This document shows, in pieces, positions 51,357 through 62,494 of a DNA stretch of 64,000 nucleotides. This DNA comes from Zonotrichia leucophrys gambelii (taxonomy: Eukaryota; Chordata; Aves; Passeriformes; Passerellidae). The position numbers and the translations under genes were made by a program. The stretch is from NCBI RefSeq assembly GCF_028769735.1, contig NC_088179.1:124001-188000 (forward strand), given 5' to 3'. A model generated the notes under the pieces. The model was not told the origin of the DNA and searched no databases. It saw only the letters and a program-made list of their open reading frames with translations. Position 1 is the first letter of the stretch. Each line of letters opens with the position of its first letter.

Positions 51357-52113
51357 CTACAGCAACAAAGCAGAGCAGGCTGTGCCTTTTCATGTGCAAG
51401 CATACAGTTCAGGGAAAAGAATGTGAAATTAAACAGAGATTAAGAAGAGTTTACCACACCCTCTCTGTTATCTATTGCACAGGCAGGGTAAAATGGATCA
51501 GTTTTGTGTGGAGTTATTACAAAAATTTTGTGATAGAAAGCTTTTTTTGAAGGAAGCATTTATTTCAATCAATAAAAGACACAAAGAGTAATAATTAATT
51601 TACTGTCTCAGAATACTAGGACAGAGGAGGGATTTGACTATTTAAGCAGTACTGCTTCTACAAAGAAGAAAAATCCAGTTCAGAGAAGAGACAGGCATCC
51701 TCTCTGAAATCTCAAGAAATGAACTATCCATAAAATCACAGAACAGTAAATGAATGACACCATCACAGGCGTGACCTTAAATTGTCAAAACAATATTTTA
51801 ACCAAATTTTGTACCTGGTGCAGGGAAGTTCCTCAGTGTGCAAGAGCAGAACCTGGCCCAGCTCATATTTGACTGAGCATCTGTTATCACAGATATTTGG
51901 AAGAAGTGGCCAGATTCTAACCAAATGTCACACTACAGACAAGCACTTTTCTTTTTTAAAGAAATACACAGTCTTGAGATTGTAGCTTCTACTGGTCCCT
52001 GACACGCAGGCACTGATGATGACAGCACCTTGCTCTACCACTGGGCTGCCACTCAAAGCCATCAGGTGGAGGAAGATGGACTTGATATTTATTAGTTATA
52101 CTCTAACTAACAG
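51357..52113. other. Non-coding DNA, nothing recognised
   Basis: Unique-looking sequence between the CR1 end and the microsatellite. Confidence 0.4.
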
Positions 52114-52300
52114 TATATATATATATATATATGGCATAAATTATATTATATTATATTATATTATATTATATTATATTATATTATATTATATTATATTATA
52201 TTATATTATATTATATTATATTATATTACATTACATTATACATTATATTAATTATTATATAATATATATAGTATGTAATACATTATATTAGTAAAAAAAT
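52114..52300. repeat. (TA)n plus (TTATA)n microsatellite
   Basis: A (TA)n run at 52,114-52,132 is followed by a perfect TTATA pentanucleotide array at 52,141-52,228 (88 bp, 17.6 units), then degenerate TTACA/TTATA variants to about 52,300. It is likely length-polymorphic. The frame at 52,016-52,291 is a translation of the array. Confidence 0.95.
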
Positions 52301-53367
52301 AAATAAATGTAATAGTGTAATTGTAATATTGTAACTATAACTGATTAGTATATAAATTAAGGAACTACCTGCAGCCAAAATGTGATTCTCTACATGTAAG
52401 AAATGTCCTGTAAAAGCACTGTGATGTTAACAGAAATACTGGCTGCATAAATGTAGCCAAACTATTACTAAATATACTAAATACTAAATTCCAGACAGCA
52501 TGAGAAAAAGGGAGAAATTCCAGGGCACAGCTCTTGTCCTTGGTTGAAAAGGAGTCAGCAGCTGCCAAGAACTCTGCCTGCCTTGCCCTGTTCAAGGTTT
52601 TTGAGCCATGGGTAGGATCTTGCTGCCGAGTTCAGTGCCCAGAGAGCAGTAAAAGCTTGGAGCAAGGGGCTGCTGGTCTTTGGATGTATTTACACATATT
52701 TACAGAAGGGATTTTTGGTCCACAGGCTCTCTGGGAAACATCTATTGAAGTAAGGTCATAGCTTTACCACTAGTGTGCCTCAGGGGGTGATACAGGGCAC
52801 ACATTACATGTAAATCCTCAGGACTATAGACTCGGCCCTAAACTACAATGGTCAGCTGGAATTATTTTTCCTTAATGTTTTTACTGTAGGGAAAAAAAAA
52901 ATATTGCATGAACAGTAGCATATTTCAGGCCTGAACTTAAAAAGACCTTTATCTCTGGCTATAGGGGTATCCCTTCAAACAAAGATGAGCAGAGTGATCC
53001 AACTCTGAAATTTCCTCTCACCAGTCACTGTGATTTCCTATTGTCATGAGTAATGCATTTCCCACAAAGATGAGAGTGTTTATCAGAGCAATGCTATTAA
53101 CAGACATTCTTTTGCTCAGTTTTTGTTTGTGTGGGTGCTTTTATTTATTTTGCTATCCTAATTTGAAAGCATTAGGGTATGTTGTCTTCATAGCACAAAA
53201 CTGACATGTTTCATGTGTTAGAAATAAACCTCAGTGATATTCCTATGTTGCCTTCAATGAGTTTTGGCTTTTATTTTTCATAGCACGGGAGAATACAGGG
53301 TTGAGGTGCAGGTTTGGAGGATTCAGCAGAGTTGTGTATTTTCTGCAGTCTCTACAAGTTTGTCTGA
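52301..53367. other. Non-coding DNA, nothing recognised
   Basis: Unique-looking sequence ending at the 5-bp flank of the next LTR. Confidence 0.4.
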
Positions 53368-53766
53368 TGTAGTGGTGTTTGCAGGGGTCCCAGGATGAGG
53401 GAAGAGATGATAATCTTGACTCCATGTTTCAGAAGGTTGATTTATTATTTTATAATATATATTATAATAAAAGAAAATGATATATTAAAACTATACTAAA
53501 GAATAGAAGAAAGGATTTCATCAAAGGGCTATCAAAGAAAAGGAATGGAATGATAACAAAATCTTGTGACTGACCAGAGAGTCCAACACAGCTGGATTGT
53601 GATTGGACATCAAGTAGAAACAACTCACATGGACCAATCAAACATGCACCTGTTGCATTCCACAGCAGCAGATAATTATTGTTTTTCTTTTCCTCTGAGG
53701 CTGCTCAGCTTCTCAGGGGAAAAAAATCATAGCAAAAGTATTTTTTCAGAATATATGTCCATGACA
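53368..53766 (-). mobile_element. Solo retroviral LTR, 399 bp, minus orientation
   Basis: The plus-strand edges are TGTAGTGGTG (53,368) and ATGACA (53,766), giving TG...CA ends. On the minus strand there are a CCAAT box (reverse complement at 53,602-53,606), a TATA-like TTTTAATATATC (reverse complement near 53,479-53,490) and a polyadenylation signal AATAAA (reverse complement at 53,441-53,446), in promoter-to-polyA order. TCTGA precedes the element and recurs after it at 53,768-53,772, one base from the edge (GTCTGA versus ATCTGA). I recall this LTR type as common in songbirds. No viral genes adjoin. Confidence 0.8.
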
Positions 53767-53971
53767 ATCTGAGTGCTCCTGAGCTGGGATTGCTGCAAGT
53801 GATTGAAAAAGGAGCTGGACAGACAGGTGTCACATGAAGGGACATCCAGAGTGACTTGACAGTAACAAAAACCTGCTTGCTCTGAAGGCTGAGCAAAAGC
53901 AAGGCAAATGAAAAAGCTGCACTGTAGGCCTGAAGATGTGATGGGCGATGGGTGGAAGGTGACCCAGGCCA
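53767..53971. other. Short single-copy spacer
   Basis: No features recognised between the solo LTR and the CR1 end. Confidence 0.4.
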
Positions 53972-54041
53972 TGGGAGGAGGGTGGGAATGGCTATTCTTT
54001 AAGATCCCTTCCAACCCAGGCCAGTCTGCGGTTCTGTGATG
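53972..54041 (+). mobile_element. CR1 LINE 3' terminus, plus orientation
   Basis: TTCTTTAAGATCCCTTCCAA followed by CCCAGGCCAGTCTGCGGTTC and TGTGATG is the diverged CR1 3' end (canonical order: TTTAAGGTCCCTTCCAACCC then ATTCTATG-type repeats). The 5' limit is unclear; it may extend left to about 53,930. Confidence 0.7.
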
Positions 54042-54104
54042 CTCATGGGCAGAAAACAAGCACAAACATGCTGTGCCTCCCAATAAAAACTACCCTGCAG
54101 TTTT

Positions 54105-54791
54105 TGTTAGCCTGAAAATCTTTTCTTCACCTGGAGCAGTTCAAAAAACTGCTCTTCCAAAATCTAAAACACTCACCACCTTTGAAACCTAAGGAATTTT
54201 GTTCCATCATCTGGAAATGATACAACTTTTAAAATGTTTTTAATTAACTTTGGTCAAGGCTTTGTTCATCTTTGCCCAGGGGGAAAGGAATTAAACTTTC
54301 TTTCCAAAAGACTCCGCTTCACCAGTCAACACCTGATGACCTCAACATCAACAGGTTGGGAGTAGCCAGAAGAAACAGAGCAGAAAAGGGACATTAACAA
54401 ACATTAATGGACATCAACCCCAAATATCGACCCCAAACATCATCCCCTGGTTTGCCTGGTCTGAGAAAAGACTAATAAGAGAACTGAAGAATGAGGACTA
54501 CATGAGCATCTAAGGTGAAGGGATCAGTAGCCAATAGGAGATCAAATACTAAGAATTGTGTAATTTAAGACCAATGATCTTGAGAATTTCTTTGGGGTTT
54601 CTCTGTATAAACATGTAAAAAATCTAGTAAAGATTCACGTGTGATGGAAAGATTTTCACTGCACAACCCAGGCAATGTGTGGATTAAATTATTTCTGTTG
54701 CACATCCTGGCCAGAATAAAGCAATGCCTTAATTCTCTAACACTGAAAAGATGCTGAAGAGTTTTTGTTTTTCCTGCAGCTTCCAGTGACA
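54105..54791 (+). mobile_element. Retroviral LTR, plus orientation, about 690 bp, probably ERVL-like
   Basis: It ends CTTCCAGTGACA at 54,791 and probably starts TGTTAGCCTG at 54,105. It has a TATA box TATAAA at 54,606-54,611 and a polyadenylation signal AATAAA at 54,715-54,720, followed by a T-rich region (GTTTTTGTTTTTCCTGC). I recall the 3' part from songbird LTRs. The left boundary is inferred and no target-site duplication was found. Confidence 0.6.
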
Positions 54792-56040
54792 CATCAAACT
54801 GAAGACAAAAAATTTTAAAAGTTACAAACCCCAGAGAACCCACATCCCAGCATGTTTATTATTAAGCCACAATGGCAAAAATAGTAAAAATATGAAAATT
54901 TATGGTGAATTTTCATTTACCTTGGAAAGAACCATGAGCTAGCTCCGTTTTGCAGTGCAAGTTGTGATGAGATTATTCCTTGCCAACATGAAGCTTGACA
55001 TCAACTGCTCATGCCAACCTGTGCCCCAAATCTCTACTTGCACAAATATCCAGATAATACTATTTCTACTATTGATACTGATAATAAAAATCCCTCCCCC
55101 ACATCAGGCCTGGTGAGAAATCCCAATCTGAAAGCATTTCAAAGGCTGTCAACCATGAAAATCAATCAGTGCTGACAACCTCAGCCGAATCAGGGCTCAT
55201 GGAGCAGTTTCCAGCATTCCTGGAGAGCTGCCAGCCTAATCCTCTGGCTGTAAATACAGTGCTGAGAGCCTCCCTGACAAGGGAAAATGAGCAGATTACA
55301 TGGGGAGGTAACAAGCTTGAACTGCACCATGTCATGAATGGTGGGGTGGAGGGGAGAAATCAGACTCCCTTTGTACTCCCAAATTATTTGTTTTGTACCA
55401 ATCCTTTGAATAAATATTCTGGCAAGAGAAGTTACCCCTCCACACATTACTCTGAAATTAAGGTCGTGGCTGTAAGAGGTAAACTCCTGTGCCTTGTCTT
55501 ACACAAAATAAACCATTTGCAAGTTCTCAGCTTCCCTCAACTTCACAAAATCAGCTTTGTGCTCCAGGAATGGAGCTCAGATGGAACAGCTGGGGGCCTG
55601 CAGGTTCTGCTGCCTCCTTGGACCAAGAGGCTCTTGAGTATCCTCTGGGCGCTCACTTGGCCATCCAGGAAACAGAATTTCAAGGGAGTAGATGGGCACT
55701 GAAATGCACACGCAATTACACTGATTACATACACTAACACAACTTTTCATGTACGAGCTGATTTTAAATGGAACTGGCACTAAGCCCTGTTTGTTTGCCC
55801 TTGTGCTACTCACTCCTGTGAAACTAAACCAAAATCCAACACAGAAAAGACCACTGATGATTCACAGATTGTATAATTCCTCACACCTCATCCAGAAGTG
55901 GTTAAGAACTTCCTGACCTCATGGTTTTACCAACACTCCAACCAGGGCAGTCTCTGCTGTTCTCTTGAGAATGAGCCCCCAGCTGGGAACTGCAAACATT
56001 TTACAAAGCTTCTTCCTTGCTGTTAGAGCTTCACTGACAG
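54792..56040. other. Non-coding DNA; 177-aa frame of doubtful meaning
   Basis: The plus frame at 55,169-55,702 (177 aa) is the longest outside repeats, but it has no recognised family, no periodicity and no splice context, and an antisense 85-aa frame overlaps it. Treated as chance. Confidence 0.4.
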
Positions 56041-56794
56041 TGTTACACATACATATTACAATATTGGCTTTTGGCAAGTATTAAAATGGATTTTATGTGT
56101 GTGATCGATCTTAAAGTAACTTTTGTTATAGATGGATAATGAGATGACTGGCTCTCGCAATTAAAAGATGTAATATATGGTAGAGATAATTCATGCTATT
56201 AATGTATAAAGTATTGTAAAATCCAAGCTATGTCTTTTGACCACTCCAGCTGGGAGCAGAGTCTTATTTTTATTCAGTTAGTTCCCGGGCAAAGTTAAGA
56301 TAATATCGAGTTTGTTTGTATGAATGGACCCTTCCTGAACGGTGATCATTCCCTGGAATGAAAGAGTGATCTGCACCTTGAAGATCGAATCTACTACACT
56401 GAGTACCGGCATCACCCTGTTACATGTGAATGCTGACTTCTCTGGAGTGTTCTGACAACATCCAGACACCTGAAACTGGTTTTGACTAACTCTGCACATG
56501 TATGGCCCCGGTTCTGCATGTGAGGGGACACAAAGGAACATTTGGTCATTTCTGCCCCAGGCAGAATAAACTGTATAAATGCTCGCTGCGCGAAGGAGTC
56601 GGTGTGAACCGAGGGGCAGACTCTGACATTTTGGCGCTCAGATCCAGGTTCACCCAGCGCCGATGCCGGGGTTGATGCTGCCTTGGCTGTGGTGTTTTTT
56701 TTTTTTCTGATTGAAATTCTGTTTTGCTGACAATCTAATAAATCATTGCTAAATTTTCTTATAAATTTGGCTCCCGATTTGATAATTTATAACA
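56041..56794 (+). mobile_element. Retroviral LTR, plus orientation, 754 bp
   Basis: The edges are TGTTACACATAC and ATTTATAACA, giving TGTTA...TAACA inverted ends. There are a TATA box TATAAAT at 56,574 shortly after GCAGAATAAAC, a CpG-bearing leader (CGCTGCGCGAAGGAG), a T-run near 56,694-56,706 and a polyadenylation signal AATAAA at 56,737-56,742. The first about 90 bp match the head of the LTR ending at 37,403. No primer-binding-site-like TGG follows the 3' edge, so no attached viral genome is evident. Confidence 0.7.
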
Positions 56795-57600
56795 AAAGAT
56801 AACTATTGTGTGAATATTAACAAAAGCTTTAGTGATGTACAGTTATGTTATTGTAGTTTAGATGGCCTCTTGTTGTAGTGTGTTCTGTTAGTTTATTTAA
56901 TTACTCCCCTATTTTCTGTATCACTCCCCCATTTTCTGTAATGGTTCTGCCCTCACCAGTTCTTTCCGCCATGGTATTGTCTGTCATTTGGTTACCTTGG
57001 TTACTCCCGCCACAGTTTATGTCAATCCTCTCTGTTATATAATTTCCCCTCCCCTGTGCTTCCTTATATGTGAATTTGTTCTCCTTCCTGGGCCCAGTCA
57101 ATCACTCCCCACTCCTCCTAGTTTGCCAGAATCTTCTGTGCTTAGGGAGACTTGATTGGCTGTGGCTCCGGGGCCCCTCCTTTACGTTGTTTCTATTGGG
57201 TTTTCTCTCATGCCCGTTATCCTAAGTCCCCTCCCTTGCCTTCCCCTATTGGTTCCTTGTAAACCCCTCCCATGAAGTCCTCCCCCCTTTATAACCCTGT
57301 TGCACCCTTTGTTCGAGGTCACTCACTGGCAGACATGTTAGATTCAACATCTGGGTGTCTGTCACTCCCTGGTTGACACGTTGGCTTCTACAGTAAATCT
57401 GACAAGTCCCCAGTGAGTGTCCGGACTCTTTACTCTCATCAGCGAGCAGCGATTCTGTCCGCTGTGAGCACAGCCCAAAGCCTTCTGACGCCGACGGGTG
57501 CTCGCACATTTGCAGTTGGGTGTTGGCTGCCCTTCTGCCAGCCAGACACCTGACCTTGAGGCCACACCACGCTGCAGCCTCTGCTCTCTCCACAGTTCCC
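56795..57600 (+). mobile_element. LTR-like promoter region, boundaries uncertain
   Basis: Pyrimidine-rich DNA carries three inverted CCAAT boxes (ATTGG at 57,155, 57,195 and 57,248) and a TATA box (TTTATAA, 57,288-57,294) 40 bp after the last. A CpG-containing R/U5-like tail follows. The left edge could be TGTTATTGTAG at 56,846. No AATAAA is present and no 3' edge is clear. It is a typical retroviral U3-R layout but of a family different from its neighbours. Confidence 0.45.
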
Positions 57601-58006
57601 TTTCCCCCTGTATTGTTGCCATCACGCAGCCTGGGCTGTCTGGGACAGGTACAAAGAAGCTGCACAGGTGTCCCTTGCATGGGGCAGCTGGGAATGGAAA
57701 AGCTTGGGGGTGCTCAGGGGGTGGGCACGGCAACACCTGAGCTCCAATGCAGTTACAAGAAAGCAGTTTTCACTGATAAATGGCAAAGGAGAGCTGCCTG
57801 ACAGACTTTGGGAGGGGCCAGGGCTGGCTGATGCAAGCCCAGGGGTGTAAAACACTGAGCATCCATCCTGAAGGGAACTGGCCATGTGGTGTGCATGAGG
57901 GCAGTTCTCAGTGCTGCAGCTTTTTCCTTGTGTAGTCCTTTGCTGTATTTTTGTCAAGGTTTAATAAACCTCTTTACACTTTCAAAGTGAGCAGTTGTTT
58001 CTCACA
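57601..58006 (+). mobile_element. LTR 3' portion, plus orientation
   Basis: It ends GTTGTTTCTCACA near 58,005 with AATAAA at 57,963-57,968 in GGTTTAATAAACCTC. The tail is the same kind as that of the next LTR (CTTTAATAAAG ... TTTTTCACA). The 5' limit is not visible; the part from about 57,740 is most LTR-like. It directly abuts the next LTR with only a few bases between. Confidence 0.5.
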
Positions 58007-58009
58007 CTT

Positions 58010-58522
58010 TGTTATAAAGACATAGTTTTTATTTCTGTTGTTGATTAAGCTTAGTGAAATAGCTGATATAAGGGTGCTTGTGTTAAACTGCCTGCTTGGA
58101 TGGGCTAACATCTCATGGACACAGCATGAGGACACCTGTACAGATCTACCAGCCATCAGCACCCACTGTCTGAATTCAGTGTGCACCAAGGCCCAGAAAC
58201 TGGAGGTGATAAGAGTGGACTAAAACGACAAGCAAGGAATCTGCATGCTCTAAAAAGGCAGACCCGAGGAGGAGCCATGCTAAACAGTTCCTGGAATATG
58301 TAAACTAGTCTGAGGGAAAAGTTTACCGTGCATAATTATTTATGAACATATAACAGCCTGATGTAATTAAAAAGTATTTAAGGGGTACTCTAATGCTAAC
58401 AGTGTGTCCTTGGCTGAGTGCCAAGATGCACCTGTAATAACCTTTGGTCTATGTTCCTTGTCTTCTATTGTCCTTTAATAAAGTTTTTACATTTGCACGG
58501 GAGAACAAATGTGTTTTTCACA
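58010..58522 (+). mobile_element. Retroviral LTR, plus orientation, family X copy 2
   Basis: The edges are TGTTATAAAG and GTTTTTCACA, with AATAAA at 58,477-58,482. It aligns with the minus-strand LTR at 36,817-37,325 along its whole length (for example GGATGGGCTAACATC, GAGGACACCTGTACAGATCT, AAGCAAGGAATCTGCATGCT, GGAGGAGCCATGCTAAACAG). It lacks the first about 78 bp present in that copy, where the preceding LTR fragment sits instead. Confidence 0.75.
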
Positions 58523-59660
58523 CCAAGAATCCCTGCAGAGCTCTGTGTGCTGCAGACATCAGCCATGCATGTGTGCAGGTGTGTGCCAGGCAGTGCAGAA
58601 ATGAAGGAAATATCCAAACCTTCCAATGCTGCCCAGCTTTTGGTCTTTGCTGCTGGACACCACAGCCTTATTATTTCACTGGCTGTATTTTTACAAGAAA
58701 CTTCATGCTATTGAACAAAGAAGTGAACTCTTCCAAACGCTGCTTTACATGTCCGTGCTCACCCAGCAGCTGTTACAGACAATATTCATGCCTTATTATT
58801 ATTCATGAATGTTCAACTGAACAATTTTTTTTGTTTCCACAAATGTTAGGGAAATGGCTCCTTTCTCCAGAGGTGAAAGGGTGTTTGTGTAAGAACAAGA
58901 ATCCCCATTATTACCTTGATGGTCATTATTCTCAGTTGTTCATTTCCTTCCTTTAGAAATTTAAATCATGCAATCAGAACAGAGCACCACCACCACCTGA
59001 CTTGTAAGACACTGCCAGTTCCAAAGAGAAAATAATTCAAATAGGCTATTTTAAAATAACTGTTTATCCAGACTACCCTGTGAATAAACGTCATGTTTGC
59101 TGAAATCAGAAGTAAATGGTTTGGAAAACAGCTCTGTCCACAGTGAACACCAGCATTGTTTTTTAACCATAAGCTACTGATCAGCTTTATTTCTGAGCAG
59201 CTCTGCACAACCAGCCAGCAATGTGTGTGGGTACTGGGGGTGAAATAAACGGGATCAGAAACTCCCTAAGAAGCCTGAGAAAACCTCAACACTTTTAGCT
59301 CTAAGTATCTGCTTTTGTACTGCACCTTTAGTAAACATTATCCACCTCAGGGAGTTTAAATTAAATTTTGTGGAGTATTTCCACCCAAGTTGGCATGCTC
59401 CAATTTACTTATTTTGCAAATGGATTTATGTGATGTACAAACAGCAGATAAAACACAGGCAACTTGTAAAGCATCAGCAGGACCAACAGATATTTTTCAC
59501 CTCTTCTTTAGACTTGATTTTATGCTTGATAAACTAAAAACTTCCCTACTTGAAAATAGCATTTGAGCAAGAAAGTTAATCCTTTCTCTGCCTTCATGCC
59601 TGGAAAATAATCTTATAACTCATTCTGGAGCTGAAAAGAGGTAGATAGGGAAGAAATTAT
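58523..59660. other. Non-coding DNA, nothing recognised
   Basis: The 170-aa plus frame (58,444-58,956) starts inside the LTR and runs into flanking DNA; it has no family signature and is rejected as coding. Confidence 0.4.
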
Positions 59661-59857
59661 ACCCTGCGAAGGTGGTGAGGCCCTGGCACAGGGCGCCCAG
59701 AGCAGCTGTGGCTGCCCCTGGATCCCTGGAAGTGTCCCAGGCCAGGCTGGAGGGGCTTGGAACAACCTGGGATAGCGGGAGGTGTCCCTAGGAGGGAGGA
59801 AGACAGAATAAGATCATCTTTAAGGTCCCTTCCAAGCCAAACGATTCAATGAATTCT
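59661..59857 (+). mobile_element. CR1 LINE fragment (3' end), plus orientation
   Basis: The landmarks occur in order: GAAGGTGGTGAGGCCCTGGC, ACAGGGCGCCCAGAGCAGCT, CCAGGCTGGAGGGGCTTGGA, GGAGGTGTCCCTAG, GATCATCTTTAAGGTCCCTT, ending ATTCAATGAATTCT, the CR1 terminal 8-bp repeat. It is 5'-truncated and about 200 bp long. It is the opposite-orientation relative of the CR1 at 39,844. Confidence 0.92.
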
Positions 59858-61740
59858 GAGTGTCTCACCTGTGTCACTGGACAACTCTGTTTTCTGAGCA
59901 AAAAGTGCAGATCCAGAAGAAAATTTGTCTCAAAAAAGAGGTTTCAGTGGGTGGAGAGGAGGAAGGATAAAACACATGTAACAAATGGTTGCTTTCCTTA
60001 GGGGCACAAAGGCACAAGGAAACTGCACACAGAGCTGTGCTGGGGTCTCTCCCTGGCAACACATTCCCAGCAATATGAAAATCTATAATAAGTAAACATC
60101 AAATTCAGAGGTATCAGTGTATCAAGACAGAAAAGACAGAGTATTTCAAAGTGTTGAAGAAAGATCTTGCTGCACCTGTAAGGAATAAAAAGGCAGGTGA
60201 AACCTAGGTAGAAAAATATTAAATTGGGCACCCAGAGTGTAATCCTAACTGAATACATGCAGTGATGGGCTATGAATTGGTCATTTCAGAATCCAGCTTT
60301 GGGAGTCAAAGGGAATGCTGGATAAAAATGCCAGCTCACTGCTCCCTGACTGTCTGAAAGCAAGGAGAGTGACAAGAATTAAGAACAGAACAGCAAATAT
60401 GATATTGATAAGTATGATAGGTGTACAGACAGAACAAGATTGTGTTTTCCTACCACGTGAATAAGGATGCAGCTGAAGTAGAAAATAGAAATTATTTCAG
60501 CCTGAAACAGAAATTATTAAGCAGACCATAGACAAAGGCTATGGAATGCTGTGACACAGAGTGTGACACTGGAGACCCAGTGTCCACTGTGCCTCCTGGG
60601 ACAGGACTGGGGGCAGTACATGAAACTGGCAGGTGGCCAATCCACAAGTAGCCAAGGAAGAGGTTCTTCACTCAGGATTTAGTTAAGACTGTGAAATACA
60701 TCTTCACAGAAAGCTGTAAATGCTAAGAGGAACACAGGTTCAGAAAAAAACTGGAAAAATTAATGGAAGTAACAGCTGAAGGTGTCACCTCTGACTCAGG
60801 GAAGTCCTTGAGGATGGAACCATCACTATGATAATTATACTCGTGCCTTGTCCTGGTGCTATTTTGAAGAATTTCAGTTTAACTGCTGTTGGATATGGGG
60901 GCTAGGTGAACTCTTGTGGTCTGACATGACACATCATTCTTTAAAATAAAAAATAACCACCCCAGCAAAGCAAACAGAACTTAGTCAAAACAGATTTAAA
61001 CTGGGTTTTAGTACAGTATTTGTGTACCACTGAAGAATCCATTCAGTGGAGCTGATGTAGGAAAAAGCCTCTAGAAGAAAAAATTATGACAGGTCCTTCC
61101 AACATGCTTCTATAACTGTTGTGTTGTGTACAGAAAGGACCTTACTTTCAGAATGCTCTTGCATTATGAAAAGTAAGGAAAATCACAACATAAGCCTAGA
61201 GAAAAAAAAAATCTACTCCCCCATACTCTAAATTAAGTCCACTGCAGTATTGCCAGAGTAAGCTGTCTGAAGCATTTAGCAGCTTTGGTTGACTGGCTTA
61301 AAATCAGGCATCTTAATACGTGTAGGAGACATCAAGCACAGTTTTACTGTCCTCAACTCTGTAAGCTGATGATAATTTTCCAAAAGCTGTTATCCACCTT
61401 GCACTATTCCTTCATTAGCCATACCAGCAGGACACAAGCTTATTTGGGCTGGAAAATCCTGTCCACACAACATACTTCTGTTCTTATGATGATAACCTGA
61501 ACGATACTCCCAAGGAAATCCAACATGAAGCTTGTAATGGAAGGATTTCCCCTAGTCTGCAAGTGCACATGGCAATGGTAAAAAAGGGAATTCAGAATGA
61601 AAAAGCCAACCCCTGGGACACTGGTGATGGAAATGACAGAGGAAATCAAATACTAGAAATCAGGAAAAATACCTCTGTGATTAACAGAAAATATCTAATT
61701 TAAAAAATCTGGGAGAACCCTATACAATCAAGGCCAAGAA
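59858..61740. other. Non-coding DNA, nothing recognised
   Basis: Unique-looking AT-moderate sequence. There are no LTR or gene signatures and only frames under 90 aa. Confidence 0.4.
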
Positions 61741-62494
61741 TCATTCGTGTGTGTCCTGGGTAGCTCTGAATTCCCCAGAGGATTTGAGCTGCCATTCAGA
61801 CCCTGAAGAGATTTCCAAGAACTACTTAAACCCCACTGGAGGGAGCAGAACACAGAGAGGGAGAAAAGGAAAGGAACACCCTGAAACTCTTCCAGTTTCC
61901 AATGGCAGGTTGGCAGGGACAGGGGACAGGGCAGGGGAAGGGGACAAGACAGGCAGAGGAAACAGGGCAAAGTGTCTTCGGTTGGAAATGCAGTTGTGGC
62001 TGGGGGTGTGCATTCTATCCCCATCTGTCAGAGCAGGGGCAGTTCTCTGCTGTCCATGGGGCAGTTTTTTCTTTGTCTCTCCCCCAGCCAACCCTCCCTC
62101 CAGGAGATCTCTGCTGTCCATGGCCACTGAGTGTCCCTGCAGGGCTGATCCAATCCCAGCATCCCATGGGGAGATGCTCCGCCCAGGGGAGGAGCCAAGC
62201 ATTCCTACCTGGATCCAATCTGAGCCTGGCACAGCACAGCAGCCTTTGCCCCCTGCATTGCCAGAGGAGCAGCTTTCTGCTGTCCTGCATGGCCAGAGGG
62301 AGCCCAGGCCCATCTGCAGCAGCCCTGGAGCTGCAGAGGAAAACTCCCCCCTTGTGCAGGATCCCTGCTGCAGCAGAGCCACAGCTGGCACTGCAGGAGG
62401 GCTGAGCCCCCATGGGATGGGGCTGGGACACCTCCCTGACACACAGGGGGCAAGGACTGCTCTCACTCTGGCAGGGTTGGTTTGCATTACTGCA
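61741..62494. mobile_element. GC-rich block, probably endogenous-retrovirus-derived repeat
   Basis: Dense in TGCTGTCCATGG (62,049 and 62,111), CCAAT words (GATCCAATC twice) and a GC box (CTCCGCCCAGGGGAGGAGCC). I recall this word set from multicopy songbird repeats, but cannot verify it. The 259-aa plus frame (61,751-62,530) and 266-aa minus frame (61,822-62,622) overlap here; low TAA/TAG content of GC-rich DNA explains both. The plus frame ends in a hydrophobic stretch, ALTLAGLVCITACFIFF, that need not be meaningful. Confidence 0.42.
61916..61943 (+). other. Potential G-quadruplex
   Basis: Five G-runs (61,916-918, 922-925, 929-931, 934-937, 940-943) with 2-3-base loops satisfy the four-run G-quadruplex rule. 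Confidence 0.65.

Noticed and set aside
51731..51780. Further CR1 fragment (AAAATCACAGAACAG)
   Set aside because: Only about 15 bp resemble the CR1 terminus, too little to call.
52016..52291. 91-aa Tyr/Ile-rich frame
   Set aside because: It is the translated TTATA microsatellite.
55169..55702. 177-aa plus-strand frame as a gene
   Set aside because: No recognised family, no compositional or periodic signal, no splice context, and overlapped by antisense frames; consistent with chance.
56041..58522. Complete endogenous provirus
   Set aside because: No primer-binding site after the first LTR and no gag, pol or env frames between LTR-like segments.
58444..58956. 170-aa plus-strand frame as a gene
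   Set aside because: It begins inside the LTR and reads through its end into unrelated flank; no domain features.
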